The notes: generated by a model not told the origin, from the sequence alone. A stretch of 64,000 bases of DNA from Chloroflexota bacterium (GCA_018606645.1 JAGVRI010000003.1:215322-279321), one strand, 5' to 3'. Shown: positions 8,439 to 19,213, counted from the first letter of the stretch. Program-made: numbers and translations.

Positions 8439-9889
8439 GGCGGTAGTGCATCTTTTTCCGATTTTGTTGAAAAACGGGATACGAGGTAGCGATTTGTCAC
8501 TCCGGAGGTCTTTTGCCGGAGAGATTTCAGAAGAAACGCGGCGTGTGGTCGAGCCACTCCTGCCACCAGAGGGTGGATATCGGCTGGTTGGCAACGAGAT
8601 TGACCAGATCATCAGCGATGATGATTTTGTTGATATGTACGCCAGCGAAGGCCATCCGGCAGTGAATCCGGTGGTGTTGGCCCTGATCTCGGTCTTCCAG
8701 TTTCTGGAGAGGCTACCGAACCGAGCGCCTGCGGAGGCAGCGGTGATGCGGCTGGACTGAAAGTATGCCTTGCGTCAGAAGCTCAACTGGACCGGGTTTC
8801 ACTACTCCGACCTGTGTAATTTTCGGAAGCGATTGTTGGACCACGGGCGGGAGTAGGTAGTCTTTGAGCGTCTGGTGGCCTATCTACGGGAGCGGGGGTA
8901 CATCCAAGCCCGGAGCAAACAGCGGACCGATGCGGCTCACGGGATCGGCCTGGTGGCGCGGCTGAGTCGCCTGGAGTTGGTTTGGGAGACAATTCGAGTG
9001 AAGGTAAGGGCGTTAGAAGGGGCGGACGCGTCTTGGCTGAGCAAGCACCTGCCAGTGAGTTTTGTCGACCGCTACTGCCAGCGGCGATGGGATGACCGAT
9101 TGAGCAGCAGATGAGGGCGGCGGGGCAAGAAGGGTACTGGCTTCTGAACCAGGTGGAGGGTCACGGCGGTGACGAACTGAAGGCCTTGGCGGAGGTCAAC
9201 CAGCGCCTGGCGGTTATCCAAGACCGGCTGATCGACTGAGGGATTCGACCTGGCAAGCAGTATTGTTGACCAGGCCTATATGAGTGGTCGCCACATTGCG
9301 GACGGTCTGGCCAAGGGCATAGGCCTGCGGGGCGATGTGCGGCAGGGGAACAGCAGCAGGCTGGAGGGCTTTGGTCTGCGAGATTTCGAGATCGACATTG
9401 AGCGACACCAGGCCATCTGTCCGGCTGGTAAGAAACAGGTCGGATGGGTCAAAGCCAAACCACGGGGCAAAAACTTGATTGCACATCGCGTTCGCTTTGG
9501 CACACGGTGCCAGTCGTGTCCCTCCTTCGGTCCGAACCTATGCACCGACAGACTGAAGGGTCGCTGCCTGGGAATCAGTGCCTATCATCCCCTAATTCAG
9601 GCACGGCGCCGCGAGGCCGAGAGTGAGGCGTTCAAGCGGGAGATGCAGATCCGAGCTGGCATAGAGGCCACGGTGTCAGAGTTGGTGCGGAAGCACGGAC
9701 TTTGTGCTCGTTATCGCGGGCGACGCAAGAACCAATTGCAGACGCTCCTGATCGCAACCGCCACCAACCTGAAGCGGTTGGCTGATCGCTCCTTTGTTTC
9801 TATATGGGCCATCAGCATACCGATGTCCTGCCAAGGGACCCAAGCAGCCTGAGTATTGCAACAAAATCCGAAATGGATACACCACCGTA
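8439..9889 (+). mobile_element. Degenerate IS1182-like element
   Basis: Imperfect terminal inverted repeats bracket the dead transposase: 8439-8466 (inverted) and 9862-9889 match at 22 of 28 positions, both reading CAAAATC(G/C)GAAA outward-in. The left end lies 13 bases from the right end of the intact insertion element, which therefore landed beside or in the older one. Confidence 0.7.
8446..9852 (+). pseudogene. IS1182-family transposase remnant
   Basis: Transposase broken by in-frame stops and frameshifts. Readable pieces are an N-terminal domain (8446-8760, RRVVEPLLPPEGGYRLVGNE), a middle part (8875-9114, QARSKQRTDAAHGIGLVARL), a short piece in another frame near 9111-9239 (NQVEGHGGDELKALAEV) and the C-terminal zinc-binding and catalytic part (9280-9852, GTRCQSCPSFGPNLCTDR and GIEATVSELVRKHGLCARYRG). 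The first and last pieces share a frame, so compensating indels occurred between them. No functional product is expected. Confidence 0.85.
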
Positions 9890-10126
9890 GGTCACACATT
9901 GTACTTACCGATCTGTATGCGCCTGCAGTGATCTGAACAATTAGCTGAATGGATCTGAAGGAGAGACTATGGATGCTCGATTGTTCCGGTAGTGCGCGCT
10001 CCCTTGGTTGGATCGTGACTGGCATTGGCTCAGCGAACATGACTCGGGGGAGGCAGCGCACAAAGGAGATCAGCAGTAATCAGAGACTAGAGTTTGCGGG
10101 ATTCTGCAGGGTTCCTCGAAAATTGA

Positions 10127-10160
10127 CAAAAAAGAAGGGAGAGGTGACGAACCTCTCCCT
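10127..10160 (-). terminator. Rho-independent terminator after the methyltransferase-helicase gene
   Basis: A perfect 10-bp stem AGGGAGAGGT/ACCTCTCCCT with a 5-base loop is followed on the minus strand by TTCTTTTTTGTC. It lies 15 bases beyond the helicase stop. Between this terminator and the IS1182 remnant (9890-10126) I see no gene. Confidence 0.85.
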
Positions 10161-10174
10161 AATCCTTGGAAAGC

Positions 10175-13100
10175 TTACAATGCAAACATGGCAAGCTGCA
10201 CCGGTTGCTCGGCTGACGGCAGCACTACCTTGCCGTCATCTTCCTCTGCTTTGAGCAGGCTGCCGAAGTAGAGCACCTTGACCTCTGACCTGCCCCGCCG
10301 CTGCCGGGCCTTCGTCCCCGCCGGCATCCGGCCAAAGACCAACCGGGTGGCCATCTTCTCGACCGCCTCTTCCGCCTTGGCTGCGGCTTCCTCGACGGTG
10401 GCACCCCCGTGCTGGAACCCGGCCTGGAGCACCGCCCTGGCCACGGCCAGTTGCGCGTTGGCCAGCGCTGCTTCCTCCAGGATGGTCTCGACCGAGTGGT
10501 TCTGCGCCTCGCGGTCCTGCACCGCCCGCTGCGCCGCCCACTTGGCCATGATCAGGTCCCACATCTGCCGATCGACGGTCAGGTCTGACAGGATATAGTG
10601 GACATGCACTTCTCGCGTCTGTCCGGGCCGATGGCAGCGGTCCTCAGCCTGCAGGGTGACCTCGGGCGACCACTCCAGGTTGAGGATGACCACGTGGTTG
10701 GCGCCGTTGACCGTCACCCCCCGATTGAGGGTTCCGGTCCCGGCCAGGAGCACAGTGGCGCTGCCGGCCTCAAAGCGGCGGATGACGTCGTTACGCCGGG
10801 CGGTGGCCACCCCGTCCATGCCAACGTAGGCGATACAGTGGTCGCGGAAGGCGGCTTCGAGAGTGCGGTACAGGCCGCGCAGGCTGGTGAAGACGATCGC
10901 CCTTTTCGTCGGCGGCCCTGACCCGCTCGACGATCTCCAGCGCCTTTTGCACCTTGACGAAGCTGTGGTCTACCTTCAGCCCGGACGGCGGCAGCAGGTA
11001 AGCGCCCTGTAGCCGCATCTGCTCCAGGACAGCCCTGGCCTCCTCTGGTGTGGCTTCCTCGACGTTGATGCGGTGCCCCCACGCGCCGGCAAAGTGCAGC
11101 GCGCCATACTCGTTGGGACAGGAAGCGACGTAGCGGCCCCACCACAGGGCGGCGCTAATGGCGCCCATGTCGGGGTTGGCCTTCCTCAGCTCCCGGCTCA
11201 GCACCTCCTTCATCGCGGCATTGACCGTGCTGACCAGCAACTCATGCTCGCCGGTGAGCTGGAGCCAGTGGACGTGCCGGTGCTTGTCGGGGAGTTCGGT
11301 GAGAAAGTCGGCCTTCAGGCGTCGGATGGAGACCGGTGAGAGGAGCTTCCACAGCCGGTTGAGGTTGGAGACCGAGGGGATCAGCTTGCGTTTGCCTACT
11401 TCCAAGGTATCGGCGTACTCGCGCGTGATGAACTCATAGGTCCCGAACTGCTGCAAGAAGCGGGCCGAACCACCGTGGTAGGGGAAGGGCCACAGCGGCG
11501 AGCCAAAGCCCAGCAGCCAGCCAGCCGTCCAAAAGAGGTCATGCACATAGCCCTTGATCCAGGTGCCGGTCAGGATCGCCCGGCCTCTGGCGCGGAGGCG
11601 GCGGGCGGCGGTGCCCCGCAGGCTGAGCTTGGATTTCGCATCCTGGCCCTCGTCGAGCATGACGCAACTGAAGATGGCGGTGACGCGGTTGACGAGCGGC
11701 CAGGTGTGGTTGGTGGTCACGAACAGGTCCTCGCCGGTCGGTTCGCTGGTCCTGGCGGCCAGGCGATGTTCCCTCATCAGCTCGATGCGGCGCTGGCGGA
11801 GGGCGATCTGTTCGCGGCGGGGCAGGCCACGCTCAAACTCCGGCAGGGGGTGTTGGGCGGCGCGGCCCATGGTCCAGGCGCGGTGGCCGCACGCCCGGCA
11901 GACGCGGCCGCCGCCGTCGTTCTGGCCCCGCCACGGCGCGCCGCAGTTCGGGCACTTGACCACGCTGGCCCGGCGGGCAGCGCCACAGCCGGAGCACCTG
12001 GCCCCGCGGTTGCCGGTGGCTGTGCCCTCGTAGTTACCCTGGCGGTCAAAATGGTCGTGGTCCCATGGGTCGAACAGGCCATCGTGGTCCCCCAGACTCA
12101 GGTCCTGATAGCTGGTGACGTAGAATTGCGGGGTGTTGTAGGTCTCGGGCTGGAGGTCATGTAGAGCGTCGTAGCATAGCGCCAGCCGCTCGGCGAGGCT
12201 GCAGACCTGCTCGGCAGCCTGGCTGATCTCCTGGTCGATGCAGCCGCTGGTCGCCTTGCCCTTGCGACGGATGGCCTGCAGGTTGCGCAGGTGCCGCCGC
12301 TTACGGGCCAACTCCGTCTCGAGCTCGAGGCGGGCGTGCTCGCTGGCGAGGATTGCCTCCTCGCTGCGCTTGCGGTGCAAGAGGCGACCGATCCCGGCCT
12401 GTCGGTCCGGTGGTTCCCCCTCGGGCGCCGCCAGGCGGATCTGTTCCTGGAGCCGGGCGACCCGCTGCCTCGCCGTGCGGACCCGCTGGCGGGCGGCCCG
12501 GTGCCGGCGCTTGCCCTCCAGGATGCGGTCGATGACCTGGTGATCCAGGCGGCTGGCGGGGAAGCCCCAGTTCTCCAGGTCTTCCAGGATGCCGGGTACC
12601 ACCGAAGCCGGCGTGACGATGAGCACCGTCCGGTAGCCCCGCATCGCGGCCCAGTGGGCCATCGTCGTCGTTTTGCCGCCGCCCTGCTCATACAACAGGG
12701 CCACGGTCGACTTGGCGGCCATGCGGGCCACGTCCCGGGCCTGGATGGGGTAGAGGCGCCGGCCGCCGGCCGCTTGGGCGTGGGCATCCATGAACCGTTC
12801 CAGTCGGCGCTCCCAGCCCTTCAGATCGGGCAGGTCCTCGACGATCGGCACCGGCGGCAGGCCAAAGGCATCTACCAGGGCCTTCACCTGGTCGGGATTG
12901 ACCTCTTCGACGACGAAGGGCTTGAGCGCCACGCCATCGTATTCGGCCGTGGACGGCGTGAAGCGGAGCACCAGATACCCCCGGTCGACGAAGGTGTGCT
13001 GGGTGTAGCGTTTCTTACCCTCGCCCTTCGCCTCGCCGGCGCCGACCTCCTCCTCACGGCGGAACCAGCGGCTGCGCAGTTCGTAGGTCGCGCCTGCGGG

Positions 13101-14417
13101 GATGACCAGGCCGTTGGTCAGGGTGACGGTGGCTTGGGCGGTGATCGGCCCATCGGGGTAGTGGGCCAGGTACTCCATCGGCTCCAGGTCGCGGATCGGC
13201 AGGCGGTCGCGCCGGTAGCGGCGGGCGCGGATGGCCAGTTGCCTGGCGTCGTGGTCGGTCAACGACACCTGGAAACCAAGGCGTTCCAGGGCGTTCCGGG
13301 TCGGCTCGACGCCGGCCATCAGCACGTTGGGCAGGGAGCCGTAGGCCTCGCCCAGCGGGGCGAAGGTGCCCTGGGCGGCGTCGTAGGCCTGGAGGGGCAG
13401 GGTGTTGTACAGCCTGAACCAGGCGGCTGACCAGTCGGAGGTGGGCGCGACGCCCCGCGCCGTGACGCGGAGCGGGAGAGAGGCGGTGTCGACGTGGACC
13501 AGGTTCTCCAGGTCGGGGACCTGGGGCGCCACCCGGCTGTAGCCGGCGTATAGGTAATGGACCGGCCGATTGCCCGGCCCCGCCGCGAAACGTGGGTTGT
13601 AGTGGGCGTTGCGCCGGACCTGGTCAAAGGCGACGTTGACTGCCTCAACCAGCGCCGGGCCGTCGCCATGCCAGGGGCCGATGAGCGCAGGCGGCTGCTT
13701 GGTGGCGTATGGGCTGTCGGCGATGGCCACCACAAAGGCAGCATCGACTTCGATGCCGTATTCGGCCCTGAACGGGCGGGGCAGGAGGACGTTGGCCAGC
13801 ACCTGGAAGTACTTGTTCAGGTAGGCGGCAGCCTTTGGGTGGTTGTCGAAGAACTTGCCTGACAGGACGGCGATCAGCAGCCCGTTCTGGTAGCAGAGCA
13901 GGTGGTAGGCCAGCTCCAGGATCATGTGCTGACTCTCGGTGTGCTCGCCGGCGCGCAGCTCGTACTCGCGGTAGGGAGACCCCTCAGGGGTCGGCCACCA
14001 CAGGCCGTAGGGTGGGTTGATGGCGGCGACATGGTAGCGGCCCGGTGGGATGAGTGAGCCGTAGGCGATGATGTCGCCCTGGCGGATGGAGCGCCTGCCC
14101 AGTGCCCGCTCGGCAACCTCGGCCAGGCGGGCGTCGAGCTCGACAGCCAGGACGTTGTGTCCGGCCTGGTGGAACGGGATCAGAAGCCGGCCGGTGCCGG
14201 CGGTGGGGTCGATAACATTTAGCCGGGGCCGGTCGTCGGGCAACAGGGTGTGGAAGCCAAAGGCGTGCTCGGCGATGGGCAACATTGTCTCGGCCAGCCA
14301 GGCTGGGGTGAAATATTGCTGGTGGGCCTGACCGAATCTTGGTCTGAACATGGCCGCAGCGTGGCCCGTGTGCTGGTAGGCGCACTCGGCGGCGTTAGCG
14401 TCATCTTCTTTGAACAT
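10175..14417 (-). CDS. N6-adenine methyltransferase fused to SNF2-type helicase, frameshifted
   Basis: A fused protein of about 1,413 aa if one extra base is ignored. The N-terminal methyltransferase has the AdoMet motif DPTAGTG (70-76) and catalytic NPPY (134-137), as in N6-adenine enzymes. The central part is a superfamily 2 helicase: GGGKTT (Lys582), DEGQ box (922-925) and a zinc-ribbon insert with CSGCG, CPNCG and CRACG. The C-terminal lobe carries the SNF2 motif QAEDRCHRPGQT, but in another frame. The break is at 10900-10906, where removing one G from an AAAAGGG run restores AIVFTSLRGLYRTLEAAF. Such fusions are typical of conjugative elements and phages and may modify or protect transferred DNA. 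The helicase's second lobe is lost unless the indel is a sequencing error. Confidence 0.85.
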
Positions 14418-14485
14418 GGGAGGATCCTTTCTGCATTGGAATATGGAGGGGGGAGGGACAAAGCCCTCCCCTCGTGGAGGTTGAA

Positions 14486-14965
14486 CTAAACCCGCACCAG
14501 CAGGGCGTCGGGGCCGAGCCCGGCCTGGTCGGGCGCGTGGACGGCGGAACGCAGTACAGCGTCAGCGGCCAGGTCGGGCCGATACTGCTCCAGGGCCAGC
14601 CGCACCTGGGCCTCGACGGCCTCTGGGGTGGGGCCGACGAAGGCGTACCAGTATGGCGGTCTCTTGAAGGGAGGCCAGTCGCAGCCGGTGGGCGGCTCGC
14701 TGTCCTCACCTTGCAAGAGGTGATAACTGAACGGGCGCTGGGCGAAGGCCAGGGTCACCGGCCCGCTCCTGACCACCTGCCAGTGCTCGGCCAGGTCGTC
14801 GGCCTTGAGCGGGGTACGCCCGGCCACGGCCAGCAAGAACCATTCGTCGGTGGTGCGGAACTTGTAGCCTGCCAGCAGGCGGTAGACTTTGCCGTTGATG
14901 GTGGCCATCGCCGTGCCATCGCCAGCCGTTTTGACTTCGATGGTGAGGTGGCCGTTATCAGACAT
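14486..14965 (-). CDS. Hypothetical protein of the mobile region
   Basis: A 159-aa soluble protein that I do not recognise. It has a mixed alpha/beta look, with a first half rich in short strands (LTIEVKTAGDGTAMATINGKVYR) and a Pro/Trp-rich middle (CDWPPFKRPPYWYAF). ATG 14965 has AAGGAGCG just upstream. It lies 68 bases before the methyltransferase-helicase gene and 146 bases after radC on the same strand, so it belongs to that operon. Its function is unknown. Confidence 0.7.
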   Translation of the reverse strand: MSDNGHLTIEVKTAGDGTAMATINGKVYRLLAGYKFRTTDEWFLLAVAGRTPLKADDLAEHWQVVRSGPVTLAFAQRPFSYHLLQGEDSEPPTGCDWPPFKRPPYWYAFVGPTPEAVEAQVRLALEQYRPDLAADAVLRSAVHAPDQAGLGPDALLVRV

Positions 14966-15111
14966 GGGATGCGCTCCTTATGCAGCAGACTGACTGTGAG
15001 TCGCCCGCCGCCGGCGTCTCTTCGGCCTCGGCGGCGTACAGCGGATCGATTGTCCCAGGGGGTTGGCCAGGGGCTTGACGTTGCCGTATGCCTTGGGTCG
15101 GGAGAGTTGGA

Positions 15112-15909
15112 TCATGACGAAAAGCCAAGCCCCCTTTCCTTCAGACTGACCCACCTGAAGCCCGATCCGATGATCAAATGGTCCATCACTTCGATGTCGA
15201 TCAGCTTGCCGGCCGCGACGATCTGGCGGGTGACGGCCACATCTTCGGGACTGGGCGTTGGGTCGCCGGAGGGGTGGTTGTGACAGACGATGACGGCGGC
15301 GGCGTTGGCCCGGATTGCGTCGCGGAACACCTCGCCGACCCGGATCAGGCTGGTGTTCAGGCTGCCGACGTAGAGGGTGATAAGGCGCATCACCCGGTTC
15401 TTGGTGTCCAGGAGCAGGACCTTCAGGTGCTCCTGCTCCAGGGTCATCATCTCCGGCATGACCAGGTGGGCGGCGTCGGCCGGGGAGCGGACCTGAGGGC
15501 GGTCGGCAGCGGTCTCGGTCATCAGCCGTCGCCCCAACTCGAAAGCGGCCTGGATGCGGGCAGCGGTGGCCGTCCCGACGCCGGGCCGCCGCTGGAGCTC
15601 GGCAATGGGGGCGCGTGCCAGGCCGGTCAGCCCATCGAAGGCGGCCAGCAGGGCTGAGGCGTCGTGGAGTTGATGGGAATTGCCCAGCAGGATGGCCAGC
15701 AGTTCGATGGTGCTGAGGGCAGCCGGACCGTAGCCATGCAGGCGGTTCACCGGCTGTTCCTTCTCGGGCAACTCTTTGAGAGGGAGGATGCGGCCGGAGG
15801 CTTTCAGGTAGGCGGTCGTGGGGGTACGATCGCCTGCGGAGGACTCGCCGTCCGGGGGATGGCTCTCCGGGGGGAGCGGCACGCTGTTCCAAAAGGTCAG
15901 TTGGGTCAT
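15112..15909 (-). CDS. radC: RadC-like JAB/MPN-domain protein
   Basis: RadC/YeeS family protein, 265 aa. The N-terminal helix-hairpin-helix region ([16 protein letters not shown], about residues 108-123) is followed by the JAMM metal-binding signature [14 protein letters not shown], in which His-x-His, Ser and Asp are all kept. RadC proteins are frequent in mobile elements; a role in DNA metabolism is suspected but the reaction is not established. The ATG at 15909 has AAGGAA 6 bases before it and overlaps the stop of a 32-codon ORF by 4 bases. The N-terminal 60 residues are poorly conserved and Pro/Ser-rich. Confidence 0.92.
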   Translation of the reverse strand: MTQLTFWNSVPLPPESHPPDGESSAGDRTPTTAYLKASGRILPLKELPEKEQPVNRLHGYGPAALSTIELLAILLGNSHQLHDASALLAAFDGLTGLARAPIAELQRRPGVGTATAARIQAAFELGRRLMTETAADRPQVRSPADAAHLVMPEMMTLEQEHLKVLLLDTKNRVMRLITLYVGSLNTSLIRVGEVFRDAIRANAAAVIVCHNHPSGDPTPSPEDVAVTRQIVAAGKLIDIEVMDHLIIGSGFRWVSLKERGLGFSS

Positions 15910-16004
15910 GGTGAATTCCTTTCTTGTTCACGGGGCAAAGCCCGGCAGAGGCGGAGGCCGGCCTGGGCTTCCCCGTCGAGGGGAGAGGCAACGTTCGTGT
16001 TCAT
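15906..16004 (-). CDS. Possible 32-aa leader peptide before radC
   Basis: A short ORF from ATG 16004 whose TGA overlaps the radC start as ATGA. A GGGAGAAG sequence stands upstream. The peptide (starting [10 protein letters not shown]) has no recognisable domain. Its support is the tight 4-base overlap, the same arrangement seen seven times in the conjugation operon; it could simply couple radC translation to the gene before it. Confidence 0.35.
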   Translation of the reverse strand: MNTNVASPLDGEAQAGLRLCRALPREQERNSP

Positions 16005-16025
16005 CGGTTCTTCTCCCATCCAGGG

Positions 16026-16292
16026 TTACAACAGGGTTGGCTGCAACTGCCGGGCCTGGGCTTTATGGCGCTTCGCCTCCAGCCAGGCTTGCTCGACCTC
16101 CCTGGCCTGGGGATGGGCGCAGCGGACCAGGATGAAAGGCCCCAGCCCATGGTTGTGAGCGCAGCCGCTGCAGCTCGGCAGCCATATCGGATCGGGGCCA
16201 TCTTGGCGGGGACAACGGACCTGCCCATCGGTGGGGAGGAGGGCTTCTTCAATTACGTGGGAACGGGGAGAGTCTTTCTTCTTGTTGGCCAT
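16026..16292 (-). CDS. Small cysteine-rich protein, possible zinc-binding
   Basis: An 88-aa protein starting at ATG 16292 with AAAGGAGC five bases before it. Four cysteines (RCPRQ, SCSGC, RCAHP) and several histidines in the middle suggest a small zinc-binding fold, followed by a basic helical tail (EAKRHKAQARQL). It begins the short operon that leads into radC. I know no family for it. Confidence 0.6.
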   Translation of the reverse strand: MANKKKDSPRSHVIEEALLPTDGQVRCPRQDGPDPIWLPSCSGCAHNHGLGPFILVRCAHPQAREVEQAWLEAKRHKAQARQLQPTLL

Positions 16293-16502
16293 GGTGCTCC
16301 TTTCTGCCTGTTGGATTTGGGGCGGAGGTCAGGGCCTCCGTCCCGCGAACCCCAGGCCGGTAGGCCACGGCGGGGCGGGGTTGTGATCAGGAGAGGGGGT
16401 GGAACTTGTTGCGCTCTAGTATCAGCCGCAGGGTCCGTCCTCTCAAAGTCATGGTCTCTCGGGTACAATACTTCTTGGCGCTAGAAAGGAAGGTTGTAGC
16501 CG

Positions 16503-17004
16503 ATGGCGCCACAGCAGGACAGCCCACTCGTGGACATGTTCCAAGGTATCCTGACCCGAGAAAGGCACGCGGGAAAAGGCACCCCTGGTCAGTTCTTCTG
16601 GCACTGATAGGTGCTGCCCTGGCAAGCGGGCTGCAAACGCTCACGCGATTGCGCATTGGGTGGTCTTGCATGGGCCGGAACTGTTGGAACGTCTGCGGCC
16701 ACCGCGCAGTTCGATGCCCAGCGAGTCGACCATACGGCAGGGGTTGCGCAGCATTGACATCGCCGTCTTGGACCAGCGCCTGGCCGGTCTTGCCCAATCC
16801 CTGGAAAGCGGTTCGACTCTGTTCGATTACGTCGATTGGCCCAGCGTCGGCCAAGTGATCCGCCGACCATATGAGCGGATCGAACTAGAGACTGGCGAAG
16901 TCAGTAGGGCGACCACCTATGGTATCATCAGCCTACCCCGGACCCAGGCGAGTGCCTCCGACGTTGACCGATCCTTAACGCTGATCGGCGCTGCCGAAAT
17001 CTGA
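16503..17004 (+). pseudogene. ISAs1-type transposase remnant
   Basis: Three frames must be joined to read an ISAs1-like transposase start: MFQGI, then PDPRKARGKRHPWSVLLAL, then AIAHWVVLHGPELLERL with SESTIRQGLRSID. After residue-level similarity to the N-terminal domain the text jumps to the C-terminal ETGEVSRATTYGIISL segment, so the catalytic middle has been deleted. The 5' end keeps ATG 16503 with an AAGGAAGG Shine-Dalgarno. The remnant marks the junction between mobile-element genes and the catabolic island. Confidence 0.75.
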
Positions 17005-17153
17005 CTTTGACAGGACCCTGCCCTTGGCTAGCGGCTAGCCCCGGGGCGTCTCAGATCACTGTGGACAAGCGCAGTGAGGCATCGGTGGTCTTGCTATCGT
17101 GAGACCAAGATCGACGGCGAGGGTGCAGTCCGGGAGGATGTTTCAGTTGCCGT

Positions 17154-18245
17154 TCATTTTCCCCATACCTGCTTGAATACCCGCAGGTAGTTGCCGCCCA
17201 GGATCTTGAGAATCAGTTCGTCCGAATGGCCTCGCTCTAGCAGACGTCGAGTCAGCGCCGGCAACCGGGACATGTCCTCGAGGCCCTTGGGAGCCCGTTC
17301 CAGGCCGTACAGGTCCGAGCCCAAGCCGACATGGTCTGGCCCCGCAACCTCTATCGTGTACTCGATGTCAGCTACCACATCGTCCAGGTCTTGCTGTCCG
17401 TAGAAGATGATACCCACCACTCCGCCGTTGCGGGCAATGGCCTCCAGTCGTTCGCGTCCTTGCGCCAGATCGGCAGCGGGGTAGATCGGGCTGTCTTCCG
17501 GGTGGAGGGGGAAATACTTACGCGGACTGGTGTGGGAAAAGACCACGGGCGCCTGGCTGAGCTGCAGAACTTCCCAGAAGCCCACCTGGTTGATGTGCCC
17601 CAGGTCGATGACAATCCCCAGTTCGTTCATACGTTTTACAGCTTGCTGGCCGAGGGCGGTCAGGCCACCGGTCTTGACCTTTTCTTGACGGCCATCGGCG
17701 AAAAAGTTGCGCCGGGAGTGGGTCAGGCTGGCCATGCGCAGGCCGAGGCGATAGAAGAGATCCAGGAAGCGTAGATCAAAGCCCAGCGGTTCGAAGCCTT
17801 CGAAGGCAAGGATCGCGCCGACTTTGCCTTCACTCTTGATACGGTGGATATCAGCGACTGTCGTCACCAATTCGAATTCGTCATTTTCCTCCACCTCTTT
17901 CAAGAGCCACCAGGTCATCTCCAGCCCTCGCTCCAAGGCTCGCTCCAGCCGGCTATCTTCGAGATAGATAGCGCACACCTGCACCGTCACCCCACCCTGC
18001 AAGAACTGGGGAATGCTATACTGGCCCATCGGACCAAAATAGTGGGTGTGGAGCGAAAACCCGAACATAGTGCTGACCGAATCCAACTGCATCCCCAGCG
18101 GGGGTTCCCATGTGGCCGGGTCCGGAATCCGGACCTGCTGACCAAGCCGGATCTTGCCGTCAGCCACAGGCATCAGAATATCGCTATGGCCGTCAATCAC
18201 GATCGCCCGACGGTGCAGTTCCAAGGCGCGGGTTTCGAGGTCCAT
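17154..18245 (-). CDS. Membrane dipeptidase (peptidase family M19)
   Basis: Zinc dipeptidase of the renal-dipeptidase type, 363 aa, hydrolysing dipeptides, often with a D-residue or modified C-terminal residue. Metal ligands are visible in order: His20-x-Asp22 in IDGHSDIL, the bridging Glu in FEGFEPLG, His in DLGHINQVG and His in FSHTSPRKYF, with the late Asp in GLGSDLYG. ATG 18245 follows AAAGGAG. It is the last gene after a peptide-type ABC importer in the same direction, so it probably cleaves the imported compound in the cytoplasm; no signal peptide is visible. Confidence 0.92.
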   Translation of the reverse strand: MDLETRALELHRRAIVIDGHSDILMPVADGKIRLGQQVRIPDPATWEPPLGMQLDSVSTMFGFSLHTHYFGPMGQYSIPQFLQGGVTVQVCAIYLEDSRLERALERGLEMTWWLLKEVEENDEFELVTTVADIHRIKSEGKVGAILAFEGFEPLGFDLRFLDLFYRLGLRMASLTHSRRNFFADGRQEKVKTGGLTALGQQAVKRMNELGIVIDLGHINQVGFWEVLQLSQAPVVFSHTSPRKYFPLHPEDSPIYPAADLAQGRERLEAIARNGGVVGIIFYGQQDLDDVVADIEYTIEVAGPDHVGLGSDLYGLERAPKGLEDMSRLPALTRRLLERGHSDELILKILGGNYLRVFKQVWGK

Positions 18246-18307
18246 TGTGCTGGTTCTCCTTTCTTCAGATTAAACAGGTTGGCAGGAACGGCATGGAAAC
18301 AAGGGTC

Positions 18308-19213
18308 TCAAGCCAGTTGTCTGGGATCAAGGGCATCACGTAGTCCATCGCCCACAAAGTTGAAGGCCAGGACAGTAATGGAGATGAGGATACCCGGAAA
18401 CCAGACAAGCCACGGAGCATCGAGAAGACGGGTAAGCCCCTTTTGCAGCATACTGCCCCAACTGGCGTCTGGCGGTTGCACCCCAAGACCCACAAAGCTG
18501 AGGGCTGACTCGGTCAGGATTGCCTGGGCTACGCGCAAGGTAGCCGCGACGATGATCGTGTTGGCTACGTTCGGCAAAATGTGCCGGCGGGCGATTCGGG
18601 TCCGGGTCGCTCCGGTGACCACCGCGGCCGTCACATAGTCGGCGGACTGAAGACTTAGAAAGTCACCGCGCACCAGCCGTGCCACGTCCATCCAGGAGGT
18701 GGCACCGATGATAGCCATGACCGTAAAGATGCTGGGGGTCATGATCGTTTGGGAGATCATGATCAGAAAGAACAGCGGCACTGACAGGAGGATATCCACC
18801 AGACGCATGAGCAGGTTGTCCACCCAACCTCCAGCCACGGCTGCAGTGGCTCCAACCAACACCCCGACCACAATCGCCATCCCCGAGGCGATAAAACCCA
18901 CTGAGAGCGAGATTCGTGCTCCAAAGAGGGCTCGGGAGAACGCATCGCGCCCCAGTTCATCGGTGCCGAACAGATGCTGCGAGCTAGGCGGTTGCAAGAT
19001 GCCTTCTGGCGTGAGATCAATTGCATTCGGGTCATAGGGAGCGATCTGAGGGGCCAGGAGCGCTGCTGCTGACATTAGGACGAGCAGACTCAACGAGATG
19101 ATGGCCAGGCGGTTCCGGCGAAAGCGAAGCCAGGAGAGCTTGAGCAGACTCTGCTGGGCTGATCTGAGTACAAAGTAACTGCTCTGGCTGCGCGTGGTTT
19201 CCATGCGGCTCAA
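18308..19213 (-). CDS. Peptide ABC transporter permease (DppC type)
   Basis: Second permease of a peptide/nickel-type importer, 301 aa. An N-terminal cytoplasmic stretch precedes the first helix (RLAIISLSLLVLMSAAALL), the LFGTDELGRDAFSRALFGARISL segment is typical of DppC/OppC, and the EAA-like loop reads YVTAAVVTGATRTRIARRHILPN. It overlaps the DppB-type gene by 4 bases (ATGA), so the two are translated together. The C-terminus ends GLRDALDPRQ, as usual in the family. No ATPase genes follow; the dipeptidase gene does. Confidence 0.93.
   Translation of the reverse strand: MSRMETTRSQSSYFVLRSAQQSLLKLSWLRFRRNRLAIISLSLLVLMSAAALLAPQIAPYDPNAIDLTPEGILQPPSSQHLFGTDELGRDAFSRALFGARISLSVGFIASGMAIVVGVLVGATAAVAGGWVDNLLMRLVDILLSVPLFFLIMISQTIMTPSIFTVMAIIGATSWMDVARLVRGDFLSLQSADYVTAAVVTGATRTRIARRHILPNVANTIIVAATLRVAQAILTESALSFVGLGVQPPDASWGSMLQKGLTRLLDAPWLVWFPGILISITVLAFNFVGDGLRDALDPRQLA

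Noticed and set aside
8446..8760. ORF of 104 codons as an independent small protein
   Set aside because: Its start lies inside the terminal repeat, and the sequence continues as a broken IS1182-type transposase.
12291..13430. Long plus-strand ORF (379 codons) opposite the methyltransferase-helicase gene
   Set aside because: Antisense shadow of a GC-rich gene; no domain, low-complexity Gly/Arg/Pro text, no ribosome site.
10175..14417. Part of a DISARM or BREX defence system
   Set aside because: No neighbouring drmA/B/C, pglZ or brx genes; the context is a conjugative element.
14978..15991. Minus-strand ORF of 337 codons overlapping radC
   Set aside because: Out-of-frame shadow, Pro/Arg-rich, while the radC frame holds the JAMM motif.
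16406..16858. Plus-strand ORF of 150 codons as a gene
   Set aside because: It is one frame of the broken ISAs1 transposase.
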